Source: an uncultured Clostridia bacterium (GTDB taxonomy: Bacteria > Bacillota > Clostridia > TANB77 > CAG-508). From it: a DNA stretch of 64,000 nt. Location: NCBI GenBank assembly GCA_934177725.1, contig CAKPPO010000003.1, positions 1-64,000 of the forward strand, given 5' to 3'. Position numbers and translations under genes: made by a program. This document shows positions 25,337 through 34,775 of the stretch, piece after piece. The notes below the pieces were generated by a model that did not search any database, was not told the origin of the DNA, and worked only from the letters and a program-made list of their open reading frames with translations. How positions within the stretch are numbered: position 1 is the first letter of the stretch; each line of letters starts with the position of its first letter.

Positions 25337-27013
25337 ATGGCGAAAGAAGATATTTTTTCGAAAATCAATTTAAAAGATTATAACAATGTTTTAGAAAGTA
25401 TATTAGAGCAGAAGGCTTTTTCAGAAGATGTAAAAAACCTTCTACTTAGCATGCTATACAAAATAGAAAATGGATACGAAGATTATAAAACTATAAAAGT
25501 TAATGTATCAAGTAAAAAATCTTATGTAAAAAAGATTATTCAAATAGTAAAAGATGAATGCAAAGAAATACAATTAATAAAGCCATTATCAGAAGAAAGT
25601 AAGATTTTAGAAGAAAACAATGTAAATTATATAGTAGAAAAAGAAACAGGAAAAATAATTTCATATCCAAATGAACGAATGATGCTAGAAGCATTAGTTA
25701 CATTAAGCCAAAAGGATATAGTATTAGATGAACAATATTCTCTATATAATCTAGCAATGAGAGACGTTTTAAGCATTGGAAACAGAATGAATTGTGTAGA
25801 AGTAATTCGTGATTTCAATGGATGGTCATGGGATATAACAACAAACCAAATGGAAGGAAAAAACATTAATATTGTATATCAAAGTTTGTTAATTCTTCTA
25901 GGAAATCGTTTTTTACAAAATTGGATTACAAATAAAGAAGATGATGAAGAAGACGAAGAAGTAGAGATACCAAGTAATGAAATTTTAAGGAGTAAATATA
26001 ACGAGAACTTTGGAATGACAAAAGAAGAAATGCAAGAAGATAAAACTATAGATTATATAAGAAAAATGCAAGAAATATTAGCAGAAAAATACGGAGAAGA
26101 AAATGCTATAGAATTTCTTGAACAACTTATAAAAACAATATTAGCAATAGATTGTAATATAAATGAAAAACAAAGAAAAATAGTATTAAACCTTCAAAAT
26201 CAATTTACAAAAGACTTAGAAAAAATGCAAGATAACAAAGCTTATGTAGAAGAACTATCAAAAAAGAAAAAAGAATTAGCTGAAAGAATAAAAAATATAG
26301 ATACATTGCTTAGTGATGAGAAACTACTAAAAGAAGAGTATGAAAATAGAAACTCTAAGTTAGCAAATAAAGATAAAATCTTTAGTGTAAGTCATTTAAG
26401 TATTATGTTAGAAAAGGAAAAAGAAAAATATTTTAAAGAAATAAAAGAATATAATTTACAAATGCAACCTAAAGAATTTGTAGAGACAAAAAAAGTATTA
26501 GAAGAAAAATTAGAATTTTTTGAGGAAATAGATGTAAAAGAAAATGAAAAAACAAACGAAGAAAGGCAAATAATTCTGTTACAAAAATCTTTCTTAAGAT
26601 GTTTTGAAGAAAAAATTAAACGAGCTTTAACTAAAAAAGAAATAACAAATTTAATATATGAATTAAGATATTATGAGCAACTTCCTTATAGGCAATATAA
26701 TATAAGCAAGGAAGAAAAAATAGCAGAATATTTGGAAAAAGTAGAAAAACAAGTAATAAAAAGAGCATGTTTAGAAAAAGTATTAATAAAATTTAGTGAC
26801 GAAGAAGAACTAAATTATAATATTTCAAAAAATCAATTTCAAAGTAAAATTATAAAACTAGAAAATACAATATATGTTTTAAAATATAAAAAGGGAATTT
26901 TAAAATTAGAAATTTATGACACAAATATAGAAGAAGAAACAAGAGAAATAGAAATAAAAGAGAAAGTAGAATTGCACGTGAAATTAAACAAAAAGATAAA
27001 AATTTGGGAATAG
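25337..27013 (+). CDS. hypothetical coiled-coil protein
   Basis: 558 residues, cytosolic, very rich in Lys and Glu, not recognised. The N-terminal ~200 residues look globular, with an NGWSWDI segment near 165. An acidic stretch (DDEEDEEVEIP) lies near 205. A long coiled coil covers about 290-380, and the C-terminus ends in beta strands. The start 35 bp after spoIIIE and the direction suggest an operon. No catalytic motif is visible. It could be a chromosome- or septum-associated protein given the neighbour, but that is speculation. Confidence 0.6.
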   Translation: MAKEDIFSKINLKDYNNVLESILEQKAFSEDVKNLLLSMLYKIENGYEDYKTIKVNVSSKKSYVKKIIQIVKDECKEIQLIKPLSEESKILEENNVNYIVEKETGKIISYPNERMMLEALVTLSQKDIVLDEQYSLYNLAMRDVLSIGNRMNCVEVIRDFNGWSWDITTNQMEGKNINIVYQSLLILLGNRFLQNWITNKEDDEEDEEVEIPSNEILRSKYNENFGMTKEEMQEDKTIDYIRKMQEILAEKYGEENAIEFLEQLIKTILAIDCNINEKQRKIVLNLQNQFTKDLEKMQDNKAYVEELSKKKKELAERIKNIDTLLSDEKLLKEEYENRNSKLANKDKIFSVSHLSIMLEKEKEKYFKEIKEYNLQMQPKEFVETKKVLEEKLEFFEEIDVKENEKTNEERQIILLQKSFLRCFEEKIKRALTKKEITNLIYELRYYEQLPYRQYNISKEEKIAEYLEKVEKQVIKRACLEKVLIKFSDEEELNYNISKNQFQSKIIKLENTIYVLKYKKGILKLEIYDTNIEEETREIEIKEKVELHVKLNKKIKIWE

Positions 27014-27038
27014 TGAAACCAATATGTAGGAGGTAAAT

Positions 27039-28691
27039 ATGAAAGTTACTTTTTTAGGAGCAACAAAAACAGTTACAGGTTCTAACTTTTTAGTAGAAGC
27101 TGCAGGAAAAAAGTTTTTAGTAGATTGTGGAATGTATCAGGGAAAAGCAGAGGATGAATGGGAAAACTCAGCACCTTTTGCATATGATGTACATGATATA
27201 GATTTTATGCTATTAACACATGCACATATAGATCACTCTGGTAGAATTCCTAAATTATATAAAGAAGGATATAGAAACCCAATATATGCAACAAAAGCCA
27301 CTTGTGAATTATGTTCAATAATGTTACCAGATAGTGGACATATTCAAGAAATGGAAATAGAGTGGAAAAATAGAAAAAGAGTACGTAAAGGATTAGATCC
27401 AGAACCACCTTTATATACAGCTGAAGAAGCTACAAAATGTTTAGAGGTTTTTAGTCCAATAAAATATGACGAAATAATAGATATAAGTGATAAAATCCAT
27501 GTAAGATTTAATGATGCAGGACACATGTTAGGTTCAGCAATAATAGAAATATGGGCTGAAGAAGACGGAAAAACTACAAAAGCTGTATTTACAGGAGATT
27601 TAGGAAATAATGACATTCCACTTTTATCATCACCAACAATGATAGATGATGCAGATTATTTAGTAATGGAATCAACATATGGAGGAAGACTACATAATAG
27701 AAATGATGACAAAGCAGAAATGTTTTTGAATATAGTTTCAGAGACATTAGATAAAGGCGGAACAGTTGTAATTCCATCATTTGCAGTAGGAAGGACACAA
27801 GAAATTTTATATGAACTAAATAATTTAAAAGATATAAGAACTGATGAAGAATTTAGAAAAAAATATGAGACTTTAATGAGAGTTCCAGTGTATGTAGATA
27901 GTCCGCTTGCAATTTCAGCAACTGAAATTTTTAAAGATAATATGGATATATTTGATGAAGAAACACAAGAAATAATGAGAAGCGGAGACAATCCACTAGA
28001 ATTTCCAGGACTACAATTTACAAAAACAGCAGAAGAGTCTAAAGAATTAAATGAGAAAAATGAATCATCAATAATAATTTCAGCTAGTGGTATGTGCGAA
28101 GTTGGAAGAATAAAACACCATTTAAAACATAATTTATGGAATCCAAACAGTACAATTTTATTTGTTGGATACCAAGCACCAGGCACATTAGGTAGAAAAA
28201 TTGTAGATGGAGCAAAGAAAGTAAAAATATTTGGTGAAGAAATAGCAGTAAATGCAAGAATTGAATATATAGAAGGATATTCAGGTCACGCAGACCAAGA
28301 ATGGCTTTTAAACTTTGTTTATTCATTCTTAAGAAAACCAAAAACAATTTTCCTAGTACATGGAGAACCAGAAGGTCAAGTAATATTAAAGCAAAAATTA
28401 CAAGGAACAACACAAATTCCTGTTATAATTCCAGAGTATGGGGAAGAATATGAACTAAACGAAGAAGTACAAAGATTAGGAAGAGTAAGAGGAGCAAAAG
28501 AACACGAAAAGAAATATATAAGACTAGAAGTATTAGACAGAATACAAACCCTAAAAGAAGAATTAGAAGATATGTCAGACATAGTAAAAGAAGATATGCT
28601 TAACGAAGATGCAAAAGATGAAGACATAGAAAAACTAAATGAAAGAATAAAGGAACTAGAACAACAAATTGTAAAAATAGTAGAAGGATAA
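27039..28691 (+). CDS. beta-CASP metallo-beta-lactamase family nuclease
   Basis: 550 residues. The metallo-beta-lactamase motif HAHIDHSG (about residues 68-75) and further ligands in DAGHMLGSA and FTGDLGN are intact. The beta-CASP insert (about 230-400) has PSFAVGRTQE, the SGMCEVGRIKHHL motif and the final YSGHADQEWL. The architecture matches bacterial CPSF-like RNA exonucleases and endonucleases (YSH1 class). A C-terminal coiled coil (about 495-550) is extra. Likely RNA processing in the cytosol, with substrate unknown. AGGAGG precedes the ATG. Confidence 0.88.
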   Translation: MKVTFLGATKTVTGSNFLVEAAGKKFLVDCGMYQGKAEDEWENSAPFAYDVHDIDFMLLTHAHIDHSGRIPKLYKEGYRNPIYATKATCELCSIMLPDSGHIQEMEIEWKNRKRVRKGLDPEPPLYTAEEATKCLEVFSPIKYDEIIDISDKIHVRFNDAGHMLGSAIIEIWAEEDGKTTKAVFTGDLGNNDIPLLSSPTMIDDADYLVMESTYGGRLHNRNDDKAEMFLNIVSETLDKGGTVVIPSFAVGRTQEILYELNNLKDIRTDEEFRKKYETLMRVPVYVDSPLAISATEIFKDNMDIFDEETQEIMRSGDNPLEFPGLQFTKTAEESKELNEKNESSIIISASGMCEVGRIKHHLKHNLWNPNSTILFVGYQAPGTLGRKIVDGAKKVKIFGEEIAVNARIEYIEGYSGHADQEWLLNFVYSFLRKPKTIFLVHGEPEGQVILKQKLQGTTQIPVIIPEYGEEYELNEEVQRLGRVRGAKEHEKKYIRLEVLDRIQTLKEELEDMSDIVKEDMLNEDAKDEDIEKLNERIKELEQQIVKIVEG

Positions 28692-28701
28692 AAGACTCCT
28701 T

Positions 28702-28790
28702 TAGGGACGTTGCCTTTGCATATTTTATTCGTAACTCGCTTTTAGCTCGAACGACTAAAAAATCCTTTTGGTTAATCTGTCCCTTTTGGT
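28702..28790. repeat. REP element interrupted by about 48 bp
   Basis: The element begins TTAGGGACGTTGCC and ends CCTTTTGGTTAATCTGTCCC with TTTTGG, matching the other copies, but about 48 extra bases lie in the middle, including TAACTCGCTTTTAGCTCGAA. Confidence 0.7.
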
Positions 28791-28832
28791 AATTTAAGTT
28801 CGTTTATTATACTGAATTAATGCAAAAAGAAA

Positions 28833-28859
28833 ACCCCACCGATTTTGGTGGGGTTAAGA
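28833..28859 (-). terminator. strong terminator of the minus-strand ncRNA
   Basis: AACCCCACC pairs with GGTGGGGTT around an ATCGG-type loop. The T-run (TTTTCTTTTT) is on the minus strand, so it ends a leftward transcript. Confidence 0.85.
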
Positions 28860-29136
28860 TAGAAAATATTAAGTATAAGGTTAATGTGTGCCTCTAAAAG
28901 AGTGACATAAGTTCCATATTCAGTTTTCAATGTACATGTAAAACTAAATTATTTTCTATCTTTTTATAGCAGATTTACAAGGGTAAAGCTTTTGGTATAT
29001 GCTTATATTTGCTCTTAAACCTAAAAAAGAGTATTACTATTTTTAAACTTTAAGATACTGCTACCCTCTCAAATTCTTTAGCAAACATTTTCTAAAAATT
29101 ATTAGAAAGGAGAATTTGATTTTTCTATAAAATATG
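28833..29136 (-). ncRNA. structured non-coding RNA of unassigned class
   Basis: A consensus minus-strand promoter (29170-29142) and a strong terminator (28859-28833) enclose about 300 bp without an ORF. Read on the minus strand, the 5' part forms a hairpin closed by CAAATTCT/AGAATTTG. Next, GGGTA and TACCC enclose three hairpins (AGTAT/ATACT, CTCTT/AAGAG, AAGC/GCTT), and finally AAGATAGAAAATA pairs with TATTTTCTATCTT over about 90 nt. TAGCAG next to GGGTA can also pair with CTGCTA, a possible pseudoknot. This fits an abundant structured sRNA such as raiA-type RNA or 6S RNA, and I cannot decide which from memory. Confidence 0.65.
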
Positions 29137-29141
29137 AGCAT

Positions 29142-29170
29142 AGTATAACACATAAAAGAGATATTGTCAA
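29142..29170 (-). promoter_or_regulatory. consensus promoter of the ncRNA
   Basis: On the minus strand, TTGACA (29170-29165) and TATACT (29147-29142) have a 17-bp spacer, near the sigma-A consensus. No ORF follows in that direction. Confidence 0.8.
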
Positions 29171-29293
29171 CATAAATGTAAAAAAATTATAAAAATTGAA
29201 ATATTAGAAGAAAGGAACTCAATTTGATAGATTAAAAGTACAAAAATCATAATAAATTTGTACAAATATCTAAAAATTGATTACATAAGAAAA

Positions 29294-31246
29294 ATGGATA
29301 AAAAATATTTAAATGAAGCAATAATAGGAAATGATAAAATAGTTGCAAGTTTTAGTTCAAAGGGAGAAATGTTAAGGCTATTTTATCCAACAAGAGATTA
29401 TAGGCAATTTATAGATTGCATGTATACAGGAGTAAAAGTAAATGATTCAGCAATAATATATTTACATGAGGATATAAACAATATATATGAACAATATTAT
29501 ACTGAAGATACAAACATATTAAATACAAAAGTAAAAAATACATATTTTAATTTATCTATATTACAGACTGATTTTGCATCTATTTCACAAAATATTCTTA
29601 TAAAAAAATTAATATTTACAAATGAAAATACAATAGATCTAAATGTAAATTTTTTAATATATTCAAAATTATTATCAAATTCTAATAATATGATAGGAGC
29701 AAAAATAGAAAATAACATTTTTATGCAATATAGCCACGATTACACATATTGCATATTTTCAAAAACACCAATATTAAGCTATCGTTTAAATAATAGTAAA
29801 GAAGAAATAAAAACAGGAATACTTAAAGATAAAGACTATATTGGAATGGCAGAAGATTCAGCAGTAAGCTTTGATATAGGAACGCTAAAACCAGGTGAGA
29901 GTAAAGAATTTGAAATTATGATTTATATAAATAATAATGAAGAAAAATATAAATTTGACGAAATAATAGAAGATGTAGAAAAAATAAGAAAAATAGATAT
30001 AAATAAAGAATTAGACAGAGTAGAAAAATACTGGAAAAATTATGTAGAAAAGCATGACGGATTAGAAATATTAACTAAAAAAGAAAAATGGCAAAAATTA
30101 ATAACAGGACAAGAACAATTAAATGAGAATACATATGAAAAATATATGCAGATGAGAAATATATATGTAAGAAGCATTTTATTATTTCCATTACTTACAA
30201 ATTCAGAAACAGGTGGAATATCAGCGGCAATAGAAGTAGATGAAAAAATGGATAAGTCAGGAAGATATTCGTACTGTTGGCCAAGAGATGCAGTATTTGT
30301 AACAAAAGCGTTAGACATTTTAAATATGAAAGAAGAGACAACAAAATTCTATTCTAAATTTTGCAAAGAAACACAAAGCAAAAGTGGAATGTGGGAGCAA
30401 CGTTTTTACACAGATGGAAGATTAGCGCCATGTTGGGGATATCAAATAGATGAAACAGCAAGCATAGTATATGGAATTTATGAACATTATAAAGAAACAA
30501 AAGACAAATACTTCTTAAAACAATCATATCCAATGTGTAAAAAAGCAATTGATGCGTTGGAGACGTTTAATTTTGCGTCATCTGTCCCTTTTACTTCACA
30601 AGAAAATATGAAAAATTTTTTAACTCATGAAAGTTATGATTTATGGGAAATGCATGAAGGAATACATTTATATTCTATGTCAGCAATATATGCTGCATAT
30701 ATTGCAATGATTGAAATGGAAAGAATAATAGAAGATAAAAACAATAATATAGAAGAGCTAGAAAAATCAGCAAGAAAAATAAAAGAATATTGTAGAGAAC
30801 ATCTATGCAATAGAGAAGAAAGAACATTAAAGAGAAGTAACAAAGATAGTATATGCGATATAAGTATGTTAGGAGTAGTAACTCCGTTTAATATGCTTGA
30901 AGAAAGTGAAAAAGAAGTACTAAATACAATTGAAAAAATAAATATGACACTTCGAACATATACAGGTGGATATATAAGATTTGAAAATGACAACTATATG
31001 GGTGGAAACAATCCATGGCCAATAGCAACATTATGGATGGCACTATATAATATAAAGAAAAATAACAAAGAAGAAGCTAGAAAACAAATAGATTTTGTAT
31101 TAAAAACAGCAACAAAACATGGATTTTTAGCAGAACAGGTTAATAATGAAACTATGCAAGCCAAATGGGTAATAGGCTTAGGTTGGTCACACGCAATGCT
31201 AATAATAGCACTAAAACAATTGGGAGGTAAGTATGGCGAAGAGTAA
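29294..31246 (+). CDS. glycoside hydrolase family 15 (glucoamylase-like)
   Basis: 650 residues from ATG 29294. An upstream TTG at 29258 is in frame, but neither has a good ribosome binding site. An N-terminal beta-sandwich (1-270) with YPTRDYRQFIDCMYTGVKV precedes the (alpha/alpha)6 GH15 barrel. The catalytic-type motifs are SYCWPRDAVFVTKAL (about 328-342), SYDLWEMHEGIHLYS (about 447-461, likely acid Glu) and the C-terminal WVIGLGWSHAMLI. No signal peptide, so it probably acts on internal alpha-glucans or oligosaccharides. A 38-bp segment encoding about residues 423-434 closely resembles a REP element. The 3' end overlaps radA by 14 bp. Confidence 0.88.
   Translation: MDKKYLNEAIIGNDKIVASFSSKGEMLRLFYPTRDYRQFIDCMYTGVKVNDSAIIYLHEDINNIYEQYYTEDTNILNTKVKNTYFNLSILQTDFASISQNILIKKLIFTNENTIDLNVNFLIYSKLLSNSNNMIGAKIENNIFMQYSHDYTYCIFSKTPILSYRLNNSKEEIKTGILKDKDYIGMAEDSAVSFDIGTLKPGESKEFEIMIYINNNEEKYKFDEIIEDVEKIRKIDINKELDRVEKYWKNYVEKHDGLEILTKKEKWQKLITGQEQLNENTYEKYMQMRNIYVRSILLFPLLTNSETGGISAAIEVDEKMDKSGRYSYCWPRDAVFVTKALDILNMKEETTKFYSKFCKETQSKSGMWEQRFYTDGRLAPCWGYQIDETASIVYGIYEHYKETKDKYFLKQSYPMCKKAIDALETFNFASSVPFTSQENMKNFLTHESYDLWEMHEGIHLYSMSAIYAAYIAMIEMERIIEDKNNNIEELEKSARKIKEYCREHLCNREERTLKRSNKDSICDISMLGVVTPFNMLEESEKEVLNTIEKINMTLRTYTGGYIRFENDNYMGGNNPWPIATLWMALYNIKKNNKEEARKQIDFVLKTATKHGFLAEQVNNETMQAKWVIGLGWSHAMLIIALKQLGGKYGEE
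30557..30594. repeat. diverged REP copy inside the GH15 coding sequence
   Basis: Aligned without gaps to the 52.9-kb REP, 30 of 38 bases match, including GACGTTT and the run ATCTGTCCCTTTT. It encodes part of LETFNFASSVPF between two conserved GH15 blocks, and the frame is kept. Confidence 0.55.
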
Positions 31247-32594
31247 AACAATTTTTGTATGTAATGAATGTGGATATGAATCTGCAAAATGGCTTGGCAA
31301 GTGCCCTGCTTGCAATGCATGGAATAGTTTTTATGAAGAAAAATTGGTAAAAGAGAAAGATGGCTCTTTTATTTCAGATAAAAAAACAAAAAGTAGTAAG
31401 CCAACTACTTTAAATAGTATTGAAGGAAAAGAAGCGGCTAGAAATTCAACTGGTGTAGGAGAGTTAGATAGAGTTTTAGGTGGAGGACTGGTTAAAGGCT
31501 CACTAGTTCTTTTAGGTGGAGAGCCTGGAATTGGAAAATCTACTTTAATTCTTCAAATTTGCGATAAAATGCATGGAGAAGGTAAAGTTTTATATGTATC
31601 AGGAGAAGAATCTGCAGAGCAAATTAAAATAAGAGCAGATCGTTTAGATATAAAAAATGATAATATTTTATTTTTAGGCGAAACAGATATAGATTTAATA
31701 GCAGAGGCAATAAAGGAAACAAATCCAAAACTTGTAATCATAGATTCTATCCAAACAATGTATAGTGATGAAATTACTTCTGCTGCAGGTACTGTAAGTC
31801 AAGTTCGTGAAATAACAGCTAGAATTATGAAAATTTGTAAGCAAGAAGCAATTACAACTATTATAATTGGACATGTTACAAAAGAAGGAAATATAGCAGG
31901 ACCAAGGGTTTTAGAACATATGGTAGATACAGTTTTATACTTAGAAGGAGAAAGATATTTTTCTTATCGTATTTTACGAGGTGTAAAAAATAGATTTGGT
32001 TCTACAAATGAAGTTGGAATGTTTGAAATGCAAGAAAAAGGAATGATGGAAATTACAAATCCTTCGTCTATTTTAATTTCTGAAAGGGAAGACAATCCAC
32101 CAGGAAGCATTATAGTGGCTAGCATGGAGGGAACAAGACCTCTTCTGATAGAACTTCAAGCTTTAACAACACCTACAGTTTTTGGACTTCCAAGAAGAAC
32201 CGCAAATGGAATCGATTATAATCGATTAACAGTTTTAATGGCGGTTTTAGAAAAAAGGGCAAATATGAATTTAGGTTCACAAGATGTGTATCTAAATGTT
32301 GTTAGTGGAATAAAATTGCAAGAACCTGCAGTAGATTTAGGAGTGATTTTAGCTGTTAGTTCATGTTTTAAAGGTATCAGCATTCCAAAAGATGTTGTTG
32401 CAATAGGCGAAGTTGGTCTAACAGGCGAAGTAAGAGCAGTAAGCATGATAGAAAAAAGATTAAAAGAAGCGGAAAAATTAGGATTCAAGAAATGCATTGT
32501 TCCAGAAAATAACAAAAAACTATTGAAAGATAATTATAAATTAGATATAATAGGCGTTAGAAATATTAATGAAGCATTAAAAATAATAAAATAG
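31233..32594 (+). CDS. radA: DNA repair protein RadA
   Basis: 453 residues. A zinc finger with Cys10, Cys13, Cys24 and Cys27 precedes a RecA-like ATPase with Walker A GGEPGIGKST (about 91-100), the RadA-specific KNRFGSTNEVG motif (about 250-260) and a Lon-type C-terminal domain (about 345-453). RadA is a helicase that drives branch migration in recombination. The GGGAGGT site lies within the end of the GH15 gene, and the two overlap by 14 bp. Followed by disA after a REPIN, the usual radA-disA order of Firmicutes. Confidence 0.96.
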   Translation: MAKSKTIFVCNECGYESAKWLGKCPACNAWNSFYEEKLVKEKDGSFISDKKTKSSKPTTLNSIEGKEAARNSTGVGELDRVLGGGLVKGSLVLLGGEPGIGKSTLILQICDKMHGEGKVLYVSGEESAEQIKIRADRLDIKNDNILFLGETDIDLIAEAIKETNPKLVIIDSIQTMYSDEITSAAGTVSQVREITARIMKICKQEAITTIIIGHVTKEGNIAGPRVLEHMVDTVLYLEGERYFSYRILRGVKNRFGSTNEVGMFEMQEKGMMEITNPSSILISEREDNPPGSIIVASMEGTRPLLIELQALTTPTVFGLPRRTANGIDYNRLTVLMAVLEKRANMNLGSQDVYLNVVSGIKLQEPAVDLGVILAVSSCFKGISIPKDVVAIGEVGLTGEVRAVSMIEKRLKEAEKLGFKKCIVPENNKKLLKDNYKLDIIGVRNINEALKIIK

Positions 32595-32595
32595 T

Positions 32596-32707
32596 GCTCC
32601 ATTGGGGACGTTTCCTTTTGGTTAATCTGTCCCTTTTGGTGCATTATAATAAATAAAATTACCATTAGGGACAGATTAACCAAAAGGAAACGTCCCCAAT
32701 GGAGCAA
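32596..32707. repeat. REPIN between radA and disA
   Basis: The left arm 32596-32641 (TGCTCCATTGGGGACGTTTCC..., TTAATCTGTCCC) is the near-perfect reverse complement of 32662-32707, with a 20-bp AT-rich spacer. Outer and inner REP sequences match the family. It splits the conserved radA-disA pair and would form a hairpin in their mRNA. Confidence 0.9.
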
Positions 32708-32732
32708 TGAAGTTAGGAGTTGAGCTGAAAAA

Positions 32733-33809
32733 ATGGGTACATTTAAAGAAAGTAATATAGCAGATGTATTAAAATTGATTTCACCAGGAACCCCTATTCG
32801 TGATGGATTGGAAAATATTTTAAAGGCAAAAACAGGTGCTTTAATAATTATAGGTGATAGTAAGGAAGTACTAGACCTTGTAGATGGTGGATTTAGATTA
32901 GACATAGATTATACTCCATCTAGATTATATGAACTTGCAAAAATGGATGGAGCAATTATTTTAAGTTCTGATTTTAAAAAAATATTATATGCAAATGCAC
33001 AACTTATACCATCTTCTGATATAGCTACAACAGAAACAGGTACAAGACATAGAACTGCTGAACGTACGGCAAAGCAAACAGGAGAAATTGTTATAAGTAT
33101 TTCTCAAAGAAGAAATATAATAACTATATTCAAAGGTTATTCAAGATATGTATTAGAAGATACTTCAAAAGTTGTTTCTAAAGCAAATCAAGCGCTTCAA
33201 ACTGTAGAAAAATATAAAAAAGTATTTGATAGTAAGTTAAGCATATTAAATGAATATGAATTTAATGATATTGTAACTTTGGAGAATGTTATTACTTGTA
33301 TCCAAAGGGCTGAAATGGTAATGAAAATGGTAGATGAAGTTCAGAAATCTATTTATGAGTTAGGACAAGAGGGTAGATTAGTTGAAATGCAATTAGAAGA
33401 ATTAGTTGGTGGCCTTGAAAAAGAAGAACTACTAATTATAAAAGATTATATTGCGCCAGGTAAAAAAAGAGCTTGTGAAAAGGTACTAAAAGAAGTAAAA
33501 AGCCTAACACATGAAGATTTAATGAAATCACAAATTATAGCAAGACTTCTTGGATATGATGACTTTGACAACTATGATGAAGTTGCAGTATATACAAGAG
33601 GATACAGAATTTTAAATAAAATACCAAGAATGCCAAATAACATTGTCGATAATTTAGTAAGATCTTTCAAATCTTTCCAACACATATTAGCTGCAGATAT
33701 TCCAAGTCTAGATGACGTTGATGGAATTGGAGAGGTAAGAGCAAGAACAATAAGGCAATCTTTAAAAAGAATGCAAGAACAATTTGTATTTGATAATTTA
33801 ATTTTATAA
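32733..33809 (+). CDS. disA: DNA integrity scanning diadenylate cyclase DisA
   Basis: 358 residues. The N-terminal DAC domain has the DGA motif (MDGAIILS, about residues 70-77) and the RHR motif (TGTRHRTAER, about 108-117), which build the c-di-AMP active site. A helical linker and a C-terminal RuvA-like HhH domain (DVDGIGEVRARTIRQ, about 328-342) bind branched DNA. DisA is octameric, makes c-di-AMP and pauses at DNA junctions, and with RadA reports DNA damage before sporulation. The ribosome binding site is weak and distant, just after the REPIN. Confidence 0.96.
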   Translation: MGTFKESNIADVLKLISPGTPIRDGLENILKAKTGALIIIGDSKEVLDLVDGGFRLDIDYTPSRLYELAKMDGAIILSSDFKKILYANAQLIPSSDIATTETGTRHRTAERTAKQTGEIVISISQRRNIITIFKGYSRYVLEDTSKVVSKANQALQTVEKYKKVFDSKLSILNEYEFNDIVTLENVITCIQRAEMVMKMVDEVQKSIYELGQEGRLVEMQLEELVGGLEKEELLIIKDYIAPGKKRACEKVLKEVKSLTHEDLMKSQIIARLLGYDDFDNYDEVAVYTRGYRILNKIPRMPNNIVDNLVRSFKSFQHILAADIPSLDDVDGIGEVRARTIRQSLKRMQEQFVFDNLIL

Positions 33810-33832
33810 AACAAAGGAAAGAGGAATTTAGA

Positions 33833-34651
33833 ATGAAAAAAGACTTAATAACTAAAATAATTTTTATAATTGCTATTATATTATTAATAGTAGGAATAGG
33901 ATATGTAAGCTATGGAATAGTTGAAAAACTTACAAAGAAAGTTCAAAACCCAATAGCAACAATTGAAGTGCAGGATTATGGAACAATTAAAGTAGAATTG
34001 TATCCAGACCAAGCGCCAAATACAGTTACAAATTTTATAGCTTTAGCAAACCGTGGATTTTATAATGGACTTACATTTCATAGGGTAATTCCAGGTTTTA
34101 TGATTCAAGGTGGAGATAAAAATGGTGATGGAACAGGAACACCAACTCTTGATGATTTAAAAGGAAATGGTGATACATCTACATATGCAATTAAAGGAGA
34201 AATGATTGCAAATAACTATACTGCAAATAAAATAAAATTAGAAAGAGGAGTTATAGCAATGGCACGTTCAGACTATAGCAGTATTAGTAGTAGCCTAACA
34301 GAAGAAAGCTATAATTCAGCAGGTTCACAATTCTTTATTATGCATGAAGACAATACTTCATTAAATGGTATGTATGCTGGTTTTGGAAAAGTAATTGAAG
34401 GAATGGATGTTGTAGATAAAATAGCAAATACAGATGTAACATACAGAAGTTCAGAATTAAAAGATGGAGAAGAAACTCCAAAAGATGAAAATGGAAAAAA
34501 AATAACAGCAGATATGCCTATTAATAAACCAGTTATAACAAACATTACAGTTGAAACATTTGGTGTAAATTATGGAGAACCAGAAACAATGAAACCATTT
34601 GACTACTATAATTATTTAATGAAAAATTATAGCTCTAGTTTTAATCAATAA
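33833..34651 (+). CDS. membrane-anchored or exported peptidyl-prolyl isomerase (cyclophilin type)
   Basis: 272 residues. An N-terminal hydrophobic helix (about 9-31) exports or anchors it, with no lipobox Cys. The cyclophilin domain (about 44-240) has VTNFIALANRGFYNGLTFHRVIPGFMIQGGD (about 63-93) and SQFFIMH (about 164-170), and a long insertion lies around 105-140. It catalyses cis-trans isomerisation of prolyl bonds and probably assists folding outside the membrane. AAGAGG precedes the ATG. Starts 24 bp after disA. Confidence 0.9.
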   Translation: MKKDLITKIIFIIAIILLIVGIGYVSYGIVEKLTKKVQNPIATIEVQDYGTIKVELYPDQAPNTVTNFIALANRGFYNGLTFHRVIPGFMIQGGDKNGDGTGTPTLDDLKGNGDTSTYAIKGEMIANNYTANKIKLERGVIAMARSDYSSISSSLTEESYNSAGSQFFIMHEDNTSLNGMYAGFGKVIEGMDVVDKIANTDVTYRSSELKDGEETPKDENGKKITADMPINKPVITNITVETFGVNYGEPETMKPFDYYNYLMKNYSSSFNQ

Positions 34652-34661
34652 AAATATACAA

Positions 34662-34702
34662 AAGAGGCATCATAGAAATTTAAAATATCTTGATGTCTCT
34701 TA
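34662..34702 (+). terminator. terminator after the cyclophilin gene
   Basis: AAGAGGCATCA (34662-34672) pairs with TGATGTCTCTT (34691-34701). The T-tail is short, so it is moderately convincing. Confidence 0.55.
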
Positions 34703-34775
34703 TTGCTATTTGTATTTTGTTCTAAATAAAATAGATATGAAAATTATATCTAAAAAAGGAAGGGAGTTATGAAAT

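Noticed and set aside
22643..32707. CRISPR-like array from the repeated GGGACGTTTCC units
   Set aside because: Copies are kilobases apart, occur in both orientations and have no spacers of constant length or cas genes.
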